Assembly: GCA_017562135.1 (NCBI GenBank)
Contig: QEYB01000629.1
Span: 682,001 to 746,000 of the forward strand
Reading direction: 5' to 3'
Length of the DNA: 64,000 nt
Source: Dipylidium caninum
Lineage: Eukaryota > Platyhelminthes > Cestoda > Cyclophyllidea > Dipylidiidae
A program made the translations under genes and the position numbers. Below, piece after piece: positions 26,501 through 38,300 of the stretch. Under the pieces are notes generated by a model that made no database searches, had not been told where the DNA came from, and saw nothing but the letters and a program-made list of their open reading frames with translations. Position 1 is the first letter of the stretch. Every line of letters starts with the position of its first letter.

Positions 26501-27937
26501 GCTTAATTTGCTATGGCAACCGAGTGGCAAGTGGACAACTACTTGACGCTCAATTGCTCAACAGGGAAAGGAGGAATCAACAATAAATCGGTCCCACTGT
26601 CACCGACTCTGGACGTCTAGTCCTCTCAGGCAACTAATTCCAACTGGTATGGCAGTAGACTGGGGTGCATATGCGGAGACGACAGGGCTGAAGGTATCAA
26701 CGGGTGCCACAGTGTCCGGACATCACTGAAAGATGAGGCAAATGAGCCCAATGCTCAAGGTATGTAGTGCAGAAATAATATCATACTGGGAAGATACGAT
26801 TTCTGTGGTATACTACGTCATGTCTACTTACAGACCTGTTAAAATATCGTTGCTACCCACTACCCGAAAGAAGGGGGAAAATGGGAAGACCTACAATCAC
26901 CATGACGACTGCGCTGCATTCCTCAGCAGCAACGACAGGATTTGGTAAGACCAGAGTAAAAGGGGTGAACAGTAAGATGACATTTGAAAAAACGTCTGAA
27001 TCTACGAAAGTGAAAGCAAACATTCACATACATTCCGCACAACTTTTATGATTGGAAGTATAACTGAGAATAATTGACATAATATTCTTTCCTCCACATC
27101 GCAGATGTCAGTCAATGCGAGTCATGGCAAAACATGCGGTCTCAATAATTCGGGAAGTATGTCTGACTTGAAAGTGCTGTATTTAGTGGTTTGAAGTGCA
27201 CACGGTGAAGGTAGATGCAATACTTACCCAGAAGGTTGCGTTTTTGCACACCTCAGAAACCCAAAATTCTAAGAAACTCATTGCCGAAATATTCCGAAAA
27301 TGATCTGTTTCGCCCTGTAAATTTAAAATAACAGAACGGAAATGGTGCCATTTTGGTTAAGCTGGCCTAAGGTTGTAAAAACATCGTAAACTTGGACTAG
27401 ATCAACAGCATGGAGACAGTGATTGGTGCGACTCGATGAAGCAACGAAGGAAAGATGAGGAAAACAAGACATTTAAGCTCGCTAATTTCCCTTCCAAATA
27501 TTATTTGTTTTGGCTGTGGAATAAGTTAAACTAGGAAAGACGATATTCTTCGCGAGCTGAAAGAGTACGGACGCACAAATCGGACGCAGAAGTGAGTGAT
27601 TTTTATCTTGACTGTGACAAGGTTTTTTGAGAAGGAACAGTTTGTGATCGAAGAAAATGTTGATTATCCATTAAAACAATGTCCCCTCTATTACACCATC
27701 AAAGACAATCACAGACCATCGCTAAAATAGGCTAATGCAGAACAGGTACACCAGAATAGAAATAGAGAGGTATGGTGAGGAGGTAAAAATACGTTCCTCA
27801 ATAGTTAAATTGGTTTCCCAACATTTTCCTCATCCAATCTAAAATCCTTCTAGATTTTTCCACTCGTATTCACAGGTTTCCTCTGCATTGTAACAAACAA
27901 ACATATCTATGGCACGAGACAAAGCAACATGAATTCA
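23597..27937. other. Spacer between the inverted arms
   Basis: This is about 4.3 kb of AT-rich, single-copy-looking sequence between the two arms. Apart from the diverged ectodomain segments on the minus strand (see the 24811-25843 entry), I see no long ORF, RNA gene or simple repeat array. The left half is visibly richer in T and the right half richer in A on the plus strand. Confidence 0.7.
24811..25843 (-). pseudogene. Diverged third copy of the ectodomain exons in the spacer
   Basis: The minus-strand segment around 25733-25843 follows an AAAG acceptor in the same phase as the arm exons. It reads GNSTIQLEGVV... and then KRQAVLFVFNA. Aligned without gaps to the arm exon (GTSEFSLEGTF... QQATLFVRNA) it shares the G-x-S-x3-LEG start and the QAxLFVxNA core. 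Downstream on the same strand, about 25200-25300 reads KGFEIHFEGITSLHVSIF, resembling the second arm exon. About 24811-24905 reads GFKAMSSAFDVKTPCC, resembling RAVASVFGLPTYKDCK of a later arm exon. The order is collinear with the arms. The donor of the first segment is not clear. No transmembrane or kinase region follows. It is probably a decayed or partial paralogue; the second and third segments are tentative. Confidence 0.45.
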
Positions 27938-28134
27938 AAGTCATCGAAAAACATCGCGAACGGTTTCGCACAATACGTGAGCATCTAGTCACCCGAGCCT
28001 GGGGGCTCACTCGTTTCGGTAAGGCTGAGATGTCTCAGAAGAGTGTGCGTTGGGGTGGAATGAACGGAATGGGAAACGACTTAAAATCCATGGGCGAGGA
28101 CAGAATGTCACACCACAGCGACCGTTGGTTGAAG

Positions 28135-28166
28135 GCTGGGCTGGGCTGGGCTGGGCTGGGCTGGGC
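28135..28166. repeat. (GGCTG)n pentanucleotide, arm B only
   Basis: Six tandem GCTGG-type units lie close to the inner end of arm B. Arm A has one unit at the matching site, so this is an expansion private to arm B. Confidence 0.9.
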
Positions 28167-28359
28167 AAGGGAGATGGACACGCTGCGCGCTCTCCGATAA
28201 GGAGGATGCATGTGCGATTAGTGGTAACATGCACACCACGATGAAGTGAAAGTGTCCGATGATTTGATGGCGTGGTGGTAGACTAGGGTGCTGCGGCGCG
28301 TCCCAACAACTGATTAGGACGATGTCGCAAATGCGATTGCGGAATGATAGAAAAGGATG

Positions 28360-28560
28360 GGATAGGCAAGGAGAGGAGAGGAGAGGAGAGCTGAGGGGAG
28401 AGGAGAGGAGAGGAGAGGAGAGGAGAGGAGGGGAGAGAGTAGGAGAGGAGAGGGAAGGGGAGAGGAAGGAGAGGGAAGGGGAGAGGAGAGGAGAGAAGGG
28501 GAGAGGAGAGGAGAGGGAAGGGGAGACGGGAAGGGAGGGGAGGGGGGAGGGAGGAGGGGC
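28360..28560. repeat. Long GAGAGG-type purine tract, arm B
   Basis: About 200 bp of almost pure A/G in GGAGA/AGAGG units, with interruptions. It translates into a spurious Arg/Glu-rich ORF on the plus strand. It is a counterpart, several times expanded, of the 23128-23178 tract in arm A. Confidence 0.93.
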
Positions 28561-31500
28561 GGAAGGGGCCGGCGAAAGGTGGAGAGGACAGGAGGAGACG
28601 AGGGAGGTTGGGGGAGAAGGAGACTCAGATGAAACATCACTGGGGAAGACGCTGTTGGCACGAAGCGAAGTCGTGTCTATTTTGGGGTGCAAGAGGTGCT
28701 GGCCCTTTGTCTCGATCTCCGAATGCCCTCGTTGCGCTTGTGTTATAGTGTGTGCTGATGTCCTTAAGCCTTGCACATTAAAAAGTGGCCAAAAGGTTGT
28801 GTCCCCACGTGTCATTCGCAATTCCAAAGTCCCTTCCTCTCATCTCCTCTCCTCTCCTCTCCTCTCCTCTCCCCCCACGTCACGTCACTTCACACCTGAT
28901 GCGCCATTCCAATCCTCTCCACCTACCTTCAACGAAGTCACCTGTTGACTACTTGTGTCGGGAGGTAGGGCGGTGCCGCAGGCACGATGACACAAATGTG
29001 CGTCTGCATGTTGACGAGAGGACGATTGGAAGGCGACTGTTGTCCAACATAACGGGGTTTGTAGCTCCCCCACTCTATCTCGCCTACGGGACCGAGCTGC
29101 CCCACGAATAGGTAAGTTGCATGCACGAGGTGTGCGTCGTCAAGGCGTCAAGACGTGAAGAGGAGTCTTGTAGCCAGAATGCATGTGAGACGTAGTTATT
29201 GTCAAGGCGTCTCCCCCCACTACCACATCCACCACATCCACCCCCACCACCACATCCACCACCCCCACCGCCTCCACCACATTCACCACATTCACCGCGA
29301 CCCTTGCCTCCACATAGACCTCCGCTTCCTCGTCCACTCGCACATGCTGCGGCTCTTCTCACGATTTTGTCTCGAGAGTGACAGCTTCCGTCGCCTTTGG
29401 CACTCTCGACGTCAGCGCTACATCCAACCACTCCTGCGACCGAGACAAATGTTTCGCATGTTAGGCGTGAATAAGAGGAGACTGTGTGCAGCGTAGGCGG
29501 CGAGGGGAGAGAGAGGAGAGGGAACGAGGGGAGAAGGAACGGAGGGAGTAGAAGTGCAGGCAATTTGGATGAGTGGAAGCATGACTGCGAAGAGGTCTAT
29601 CCGTCTTCCACCGCCAGTCTGTAGAATGGCAGTAGCCATCCAGGTGTCACCCGAACGGTGATCCCTCGACTGATATCGAGTGTACTTGCAGTGGGGGAAA
29701 GAGGAAGGGAGTTGACTATGTGTGAGAGCGAGTCGGAGGCGGAGCGGACACGAGCTTCGCCACAAGGGGCATTGAGGGCATGCAGTCAGTGGGTGGGCGT
29801 TGTCAATTGAGTAACGTACGCCCAAAAGACGAGAGCGGGAGGCGTGAATGTCTCGTGGTGAGATGAACGAAGGAGTGATGTGCTCAATAGTGTGGTCTCT
29901 CCTTTCACCTCACCAAAGATGCTGTATTCGTTACCACCGTCACACTCGCCACAGATGTGACTTTGTCATTGTTTGTTTAGCTTTCGTTTGTTGTCATGGT
30001 GGAGGAGAGAGAAATTCCACTGTGACAACAATGTATATCAGCTGGAGGTGGGACGGTGATGAGTGGAGTGGGTGAGTGGAGTAGGTGGAGTGTTGACAGA
30101 GAGGGGATGTGTGAATGCTGTTGCGTGGTGATTACGGAATGGCTGTGAGGTAGCCGAAGTCGTGGGAGACGGGTTACTCGCGAGGCGGGGACGAACGCGT
30201 GGCAATATGGAGGAAGGAGAGGAGGAGAGGAAGGAGAGCAGGAGGATGGAGGATGGAGGAGGAGGAGGGGGCGGAGGGCGGAGGGAGGAGGGGTGTGTGA
30301 GGCAATGGGAGACGCTCTTCCACACACTCGAATGCGCTGACTGCGACCTCAAGTGCATCGTGGACATTGATGGAGGGGTATGCGTGGAGAAAAGGGACAG
30401 GTCAAGGGAGGCCATCAGTGCCATGGTGGGAGTGTGTAGGAGCGAAGCACCATGAAGCGGTGGTCACTAAAACTGCGATATGCTCTCGTAGCAGCATGGA
30501 GGCCGTTGCATCAGAGTGGTTCAACACTCAGCACCATAATGCGTGTTGAAGTAACGCGTGACGTCGAAATGGAGCGCGAGAAGGACGTCGCACGACACGC
30601 ACCAGGCCACCATACGAAGAGAAAGGGGTGCAAATTGACGAATGCTGGAGGAGAGGGTTATGGGCGGGAAGGCGTGAGGAGAGAGGAGAAATGAGAGAGG
30701 AGAGAGGCAAACACACGCACATCTCCACTTACCACCGGTTTTCGTGACGCAGACATAGTTGTACTTGCAGTCCTTGTAGGTGGGCAGACCAAAGACACTG
30801 GCAACGGCCCTGTCAACCTCGTAGGCGGTGGCAGTGGGATTCTGAAAGAAGTGGAGAGGTGGAGAGATGGAGAGAAGGAGAGAAGGAGAGAAGGAGAGAA
30901 GGAGAGGAGTGGAGGAGGAAGCAGGCGATAGCGGATGCAGAGATGAGCGAAGTGCTGAGAAACGATGTCGTGGTGGATGTTGTAAGGGGGGGTGGGGCGT
31001 GGGGAGGAGCGAAAGCTCGAGGGAATGAGGGAAGTGAGGGAATGAGGGAGGAGGTGGGGGTGCAGCCGACGGGTTGGAGCGTTACGTTGAAAAGAGAATG
31101 ATGCGACGAAAGAGGGTGGGTAGAGTTGTTTCCCACGGAGCAAAGACGAAAGGATCTGCCGTTCCAACGACATGGGCTTCCGTGAGTTGCAGTGACAGGC
31201 GTGGTGTAGCCTTTGGTGTGCCACATAGGCAGCGTTTTATTCTTTTCGCTCGCCTCTCCCAATCCAGGCCTAAGCTTTGATGTGGTTGCGGCATCTTCGT
31301 TAGCGTCCATGTCTGCCTGGCGGCAGTGGGGCTCGACAGAAGCGGTCATGGGGATGCATTTTGTAGGTGTCACGGATCACTATGTTGATCCCCTCAGTCC
31401 ACCCTGCAATCTGCAGTGTTGAATGACGCCAGATGCAAAATTGCAAAATCGCACTCATCATCATTGCGGAACTTTCATTAGCTTCGACAATCCTTGATAC

Positions 31501-31640
31501 GTTTTACCTCCTTCCACTAACTTTCACTAAACTTTGCAGATTTGGGTTTTCTTGCCAGTGGGAGAAGTGGACAAGAAAGAAGGTGAAGAGGACAGTGGGT
31601 AAGTGAGTGGGTGGGTGGGTGCATAGCGGATGGTGGAGGG

Positions 31641-31700
31641 AGGCTGGAGGTTGGAGGGTGGAGGTTGGAGGGTGGAGGTTGGAGGGTGGAGGGTGGAGAG
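31641..31700. repeat. GGTTGGAGGGTGGA minisatellite-like tract
   Basis: Imperfect repeats of about 14 bp made of GGAGG and TTGGAGGG blocks lie within an arm B intron. They correspond to a pyrimidine-rich tract around 19900-19960 in arm A. Confidence 0.75.
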
Positions 31701-33964
31701 CAGAGGGACTTTGAAGAAAGACAGTAGGGCCTTGGCAAATGCCACCTGCACATGGCGTGAAGCGGGACTGACTCCCGACAATGTGCACTAACATGTAGAC
31801 AGTGCAGGTGCACCCATTCTCCTCGTGTTTCTTTGTGCTGAGCTCACTCTCTGCCCATGAATTCGACGACACTCCTGACGACAAAGTGGCCCAATGCTTG
31901 TAGTGCACCAGGTGAGTGGTGACGAATTGGTCGAGGGGACGGCGGCATTCAGGAGGACGAGGAGGACGCAGCCCAGACGTATCACGGGCGCCACACGCAG
32001 AAGTGTTGACTGTCTTAGCGTTGCGCGTCGCTCCAATGGCAGCGTGGTGGAGGGCGAGAGGACCGTGTGGAGTTGAATGCACCTGCCCATCGGACACTCG
32101 GGCACGCTGTCACAGGATTTGGTCAACACCGCACCAATTGTGCCTCGTGTTGTGATGGTGGTGCGACATGAGTTGTGCAACTGCCCCACCCCTCCCCCCT
32201 CCCCCCAAACCTTTGTGGAAACAGCAGCCGCGACCGAAGACAGTCAGAGCGCGGAAAGACAGACAACGCTTGACCGTGGAGAAAAACCGACTTGTCTGGA
32301 GGTGGATGGGAGGGAGAGAGGTGAGGGCGCAGGCAGGCAAGAAAGCGGTGTACAGCTCGGTCCTGATTGTCCACTCTCACTTCCCCCTCCCCTCACACCC
32401 GCCCCCGCCGGCGCCCCCTCCCTCGTCCCGAGCCCCCGTAACGGGTGTTTGGGCAAACGCTTACAATGTGATTGGAGTCGTCAGAACCATGGCATCCGTG
32501 GAAGCGACTGACTGGACCCTGCTCGTCCCAAGTTCCTTGTGTCACGACTGGTGAAGACCACGAGTATGCACACCGTGCTTGCTGCCCACCCCCTCCCCAC
32601 GTGAACAACTCCACCGATAGACTGTCTCGGATATGTGTCCGATGAAGGAAGCCTTTGAGGGTGACCACCACCCCGCCATCAGTCCACTGGTCGCAAATGG
32701 ACAAGGTCTCTGGACCCGATCAGAGACCGTGGGCGGTGAGATGTGGGATGGACGCCCTTTGCTGCAACCAAGTTTCTCACCCTGGCTGAACTGTGCCACA
32801 TTTTTGCTGATGGACGTGGACGTGTGACGGAGTGAGGTTTTCGCTTAGTAGTGCAATGGTCTGGCTGTCTGGAGTAAGGGACAAGTGGCTCACCTTAGTG
32901 ATGAAGGGCAGCGAGACAGGTGTCAGAGCCTCGATTGTGTAGTTTTTTGATTTTCAACACGGCCGGGTCTGTCACGTTCACTCCCGTCGTTGGCGGAGGC
33001 TGATCTACGAAGAGAAAAACGGTGGAAGAAGAAGTGTGCATTGAGGTGCCACTCATGCTCGCGGGCAATTGAGGGGCATGTCGTCAAGATGGCCATGACT
33101 GCCTCATCACCCCAACCACCGACTGCAGCGGCACAAGCGATAAGACCGAGGAGGAGGAGGAGGAGGAGGAGGAGGATGAGGAGAAGGGGGACAGTCGGCA
33201 GATGGATGAACACAGGGTGGTGGTCCTCCGCTGTCCTATATGGTCTTTGGTGCATGAAATCTGATGTGCGCTTTCGCAAAGGTGTGCGCCTCCGTGGACG
33301 TGGTGGGAGAGTGTGTAGCAAGTGAGGAGCATGTGGTAGAGACTTAGGGAGTCATGGGATGTGGTGATGTGGAGATGTGGAGATGTGGATACGTAGAGGC
33401 GTAGTTGTGGTCGAGTGAAAATGTGCCGCGTATCTCATTTGGCCCCTAGTGGTGAGGACTGGCTCTAGGCGGGGTAACATCGGAGCCAGATGAGATGCCC
33501 ACCTCGACTGACGTTTCAATGACAGAAGTCGTCTGATCGCAACACAGGCCAATCAAACGGTGGATATTGGCAGTGTGAAAGCGACTTGTGTGTTTCGGCG
33601 GGAGGGGTTTGGGAGCCCTATGGGAGTTTCTTATTACAGCGTTTCCTGCAACCGGGACGACGGCCATTAATCATGCCTAAGGATTATCGCTTGTGCTGAA
33701 GTGAAATGCAGTTTGTGGCCATGCATGAAAAGGCATGTTCATTTGAGACTGGCAAGTGGACCGCACCATCAGTGGCGTTTCTGACGAAGAGTGTGGCCTG
33801 TTGCACTCCGTCGGAGAAGACGATGCGCGTTATGTCGGTGCCGTTGAATGTCCCTTCCAACGAGAACTCACTGGTTCCTGATGGGAAGGAAGAGGCGGAG
33901 GAAGAAGAAGCATTGTTTGCAGTCACAACTCAACCACCACAATCACTCCCTTCCTCGGCTGTTC

Positions 33965-34023
33965 CCTCACTCACTCACTCACTCACTCACTCACTCACTC
34001 TCTCTCACTCACTCACTCACTCA
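33965..34023. repeat. (CTCA)n microsatellite in arm B
   Basis: This is the counterpart of the (TGAG)15 array in arm A, on the opposite strand. It is broken by a short CTCTCT interruption and runs on into a (CCAC)n stretch. Confidence 0.95.
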
Positions 34024-35356
34024 CCCACCCACCCACCCGCAGAGTCCTTCTTACCCCCCAACCAATCAGCCACGCAACAAGACACTGCACACTGATGTCG
34101 GGTGCCTGTGCGAGTGCAAATTTTCACTCCACATTGCCTCGATTCGTGTGTCTTGCAGTGGGTCGAACGGTCGTCTACACTTGCCACCGTGAGGGACATG
34201 GAGCAGCCCTTTCTTCGGGCTGGAGACCGCGTTGTGGGGCCGCGTTGGGGGGTAGGGGGGATGGAGGTGGGCGAGGGGGAGGAGTGCGTCAGTGGATGGG
34301 AGTGCGGCGTGGATTGGAGTGCCGACTCCCAAATGCCCCGGAATGCCCACTTCCATTTGTGTTCCAAGGCCTCTTTTCCAACGCGCGTCTATGTTACGGG
34401 TGGCATTTAAAGCGCTCTCCATGAGGGCCACCGCCCGTTGACATGCTGTGTGCTAGTGCAGACGCAAGTGTAGTGGACGTAGAGTGCGATGTGCCCAAGT
34501 CATTTCGCCTACCACGACGGAAAACCTAATTTTTGTGCGCGTGTGCACGCAAACGACAAAGATGGCATGAGAGTGGAGTGTTGTTTTGACGACGGAATTC
34601 ACGAATAGTGAAACTCGAAGAGTTACTACATTGTAACAAAGCTGCTCTTGTGCAGGCAGCAATCAGCGTGTCATTTTGATCCCCTTCGTCTATTAAATTA
34701 CACACACACACACACTCTCACCACGACACGTAGAAGTGATGAATTGGCCGTGAACTTTCGGACATATTCTAGAATACTACGTGAAACTTCCTCAATTTTG
34801 ACAACAAATGTGGATTGTAAAATAAGTGTATTTCTCTGCCTGTCAAATTTTAACTCACCCGTTTCTTTTGCACACAACTCGTAGGAGGGGTCGCATCGTG
34901 AAAGCATTTCTGGAACTGTTTGCTGAAAATAGACACACCAATCATATAAATCATTTTAATTTTCTCTATTTCACTGCATGACTCCATGTACTGCCGTTAT
35001 ATTTCGATTATCGTACGAAATTCCAAAATAAAAAATATGGACTAATCAAATAATTATTGTATTCCCCTGGCGAACCAGTCTCCCAGCTGTTTTACATGCG
35101 GGCCATCGTTACCGTGGATAGCTATCTTTCTCGCAATTCTAAACGTCACCAAATAAAGTGGAACACGGAAAGGGCCTGCAGACCATGTGCACTTTTCGGT
35201 CAGGATACCAACACTTGTGAAGTGATATTGTCTCATCTTACCTCAATAGCAAATCCCAGATGGTAGGTGATGTTGATAAAATCGTCTGCCTCCATCTTGA
35301 AGGTGCAAATTGTCTTGCGGGGATTTCGACCGTCGCACAAAGTGCTTTTGTACATT

Positions 35357-38300
35357 CTATTAACCGAAACAAAGTAACACCTTGATTTGGATACATTTCA
35401 CTTTGGGAGTCAGTAAACACGAGAGTTGGTGATTAAGAGGGGAAGAACACAGTTGCTCGGATGGTCTTAACTCAAACACACTTCATGGCAACCCCTGACA
35501 TTTTCAGGTAAAGACCACTGTTCGACACTTTTAAGTCACAATTTTGGCGTATAGCGCTGATTGCTGCCTGGCGTTATTCACACCTCCATGACATACGACG
35601 AAACGGAATGGGGTAGGGCAATGCGCAAATAAATGCCATTTTGCTTACATCATCTTTGATTGAAGACATTGACAAAGTAGGAGCATTTCTGAAGGAGAAT
35701 GAAAGAGAGAAGGTGAGATGCGGACAAAATCGCTTAGGTCGGATAAAAAATAGGATGGAGCAATACGTGGAGAGATGTTATGAGCACGCATGATTAAGAC
35801 GTTGGACCCACTAAGAGAGAGGAGGATTAAGAAGGAGGACATCGGGAAAGAAGATCGTTCTCTCAAAGGATTGAAATAAATTTTAATACCTGACCGGGGC
35901 AAACGTCAGTTCGCAAGTGTGCATAAAGGTCTCGTTCCCATTGGTTCATTCCGGATTGGGATGGACGAACTGGCCGAACGTCCTGTCTTGGTATGCAATA
36001 AGGAATAGGCACCAGTTTTCTTTCGTTCCCCATTTATCATAGTTTTTAATTATCTTTCACATCCACAGTTAACCACAGACTAGCGTGATGTCGATTGATA
36101 CAATCCAAAATGCCCTCCTAGCTTCTACCAACGATGCGTATGGTGTAGCATCAGAGGCGTTAATGGGGGCCTAAAGGGGTCGGTGGGTAGGTGAATACGT
36201 TGTTTAACGTTTCGATGTAAAAAAAAGATTGGATTGCACAGTCCGCCTTCGACAATTAATTATGGGTGTATAGCTACAGCTTTGGTGCCAAAAAGAATGA
36301 GCAGCCTCGACGCGCCTTTACACCCAGTCTGCGTTAACACATTTTAACAATCTTGCCGTGCTATAAAAAACAAGTCCGAGAAGAATTTCGTTCCAATTTT
36401 TCAGTTGCAAATCTCTCAGTCGAAGGAGCAAGTGGAGATTGCAAGTGAAATGTTATCCTACAGGCACATAACTTGCCAATAAGTTGTCTGTGTGAGGCGA
36501 GATGACAACCAAGGAATGGGAGTGAAGCGTGTCAAAAGGGTAAAGAATTCGCATAATGGTGGGAATGCATTCATCGTAAGGAAATCTGGAGTGTGAAGGG
36601 GGATCTATCATTGGTGTAGTCTTCAACAGGAGGGGAGGCGGTTGTAGTAACGAAGACAGATACTAGGAAGATTAGTAAAAATCTTACTATAAATATGGAA
36701 GTAACACGATATTTGACAATAGGAAACGCCGACAACATAAGATGAGGCAGACGAATTTCGGAAAACAGCACAAAATCGGAACAAACACGATGCTAGTTCA
36801 CCAACGAAACGTCATTTTACTTCCGAGATTTCGTAGTTAAAAGCTGAAATTCAGTGAAATAGTGAAGTTATTTAGCACCGTACACCGAAAGGAAATGTAG
36901 AATGTGCACACGACAATGTACGGGTCCAGGTGCGGCGGCTACTTGAGACAGAAAAAATTGTGGATATGAGAATTTCGAGTGAAATTACGGTGTGTATCTC
37001 TCTCGCCCAATTTTTCGGAACGTGTGTGTCTATATGTATTGCCGTTCATGCATTTCGTTTCTCCGTTGTCCACCGTGTCAAGAAGTTCCAATGGAGCCAA
37101 AAGGTCGATCTTGTTCTCTCCATACGGCCTTCATGCTCGAAAAAAAGCATCTTTCCAATGCTCTCTCAGCTCTTCTTCCAAGGACTCACAAAGCCCATGT
37201 CTCTCGAATGAGTGGCTTTTGCACAACCCACCACGGCGTGAGGAGAGGGAAGCTCAATTTTTCTTACAATTAACTCTAATTAACAACAACTAACAGTACC
37301 TTAAAGCTAATGCTGTAGTCACTTTTCCTATTCAGTCATTTATTTGACTTTAGTGATTTCGTGCGCACAAATGAGGTTCGCACCAAAGGAGCTGCTTTTC
37401 ACCTAGATTGCGACGTGTCATAATTGAAGCACTCATTATTTGTGAGTTAGGAAATTTGATTGGGGAATTCATTCGCGGTTTTTACCGCCAGTAAGGACCT
37501 ACAATCGGAGCCGGAATGTAAAATCGTCCCACCTGGATTAGTTTACAGTTCTTCTACCACTGTGTTCCTCTATCTTCCCCATAATTCATTGGGCAGCTGA
37601 TTGTCTCAAGTCCAGTATCCTGTTTGACCTCCAATTTAGTGTTTGATGTTCTGCCATCGATGTTGTATTTTATAGCACTGTCAAAAATGCAAGATACGAG
37701 AGCATTTGTGTTTGTGGTAGAAGCTGGCACGTGTCTTCTTAGTTCTGACTCTAAGGTGGCACTCGACAGAAGCCACTTCTTCTCAAACCCTTCGCAAATA
37801 GAGCGCCAGGAACTAATCAGATAAGTGGTCATTTCTACCTACCATTTGTTGTCTTATTGAGTGAGTAAAGCGGGTGAATGAGGCCGCAGACTTGATGGCA
37901 GTGATTTCTGACTTCACAGTCACGTCGTTGCTGCCAATACGAAAGAAGCGATAGAGCCTTTCTTAGCTGATTGGCAACTGTCGTGAATGCGATTGTGAAA
38001 TTCCCTAACTCGTAGCGGCGTCAGTGCAAGTTTGCACTTGATGTGACACGTAGCATGGGGCAGTCAGGGGATTTTTATAACGGTGAGTTCTATCTTCATT
38101 GTGCACTCTGCACACCAAGGTGCACCATTTACTGCGTCCACCTCTGAGCCTCCTTCCGGACTTACTCGCGCCATATTACCGACAACGAGTACTCTCAGCT
38201 CCAACAATAAGGGTTTCTTTCCCACCTGTTAGTACCGCAATTATCTAACTTATTTATTCTATGATTTTTGTTACTAAAATTTTCGCACAGTGAATAGGGA

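Larger units (their letters stand above)
27938..34866 (-). repeat. Arm B of large inverted duplication
   Basis: This is the reverse complement of arm A (16798-23596), collinear along its whole length. Paired exon-like segments have equal lengths: 111 and 111, 139 and 139, 220 and 220, 109 and 109, 155 and 155 bp; one pair is 110 versus 111. Arm B is slightly longer, mainly because of an expanded purine repeat near 28360-28560. The outer end falls at the 3' edge of an exon of the minus-strand receptor-like gene that continues outside the arm. Confidence 0.95.
28942..35356 (-). pseudogene. Receptor-ectodomain gene copy through arm B, disabled
   Basis: In transcription order the exons are 35242-35356 (MYKSTLCDGRNPRK..., INITYHLGFAIE), 35145-35213 (CWYPDRKVHMVCRPFPC), 34859-34922 (LSRCDPSYELCAKET), 33767-33877, 32894-33004, 31875-32013, 31160-31379, 30733-30841 and 28942-29096. 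The first four join in a consistent frame, giving a cysteine-rich N-terminal part followed by the module shared with arm A. Lesions relative to arm A: one extra base in an A-run near 32945 shifts the frame; the 31875 donor reads GA instead of GT; at 31160-31379 the first codon is TGA and the donor GT is GC. The exons at 30733-30841 and 28942-29096 are nearly unchanged from arm A (one silent change and none visible). The 5' start and signal peptide are not fixed. Read as a pseudogene of an uncharacterised receptor family. Confidence 0.55.

Noticed and set aside
28322..28948. 208-codon Arg/Glu-rich ORF
   Set aside because: Low-complexity translation of the GAGAGG tract; not conserved in frame in arm A.
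16798..34866. Inverted arms as terminal inverted repeats of a large DNA transposon such as a Maverick/Polinton
   Set aside because: No integrase, polymerase, transposase, capsid-like gene or target-site duplication is visible; the arms carry exons of a receptor-like gene and the spacer carries its paralogue.
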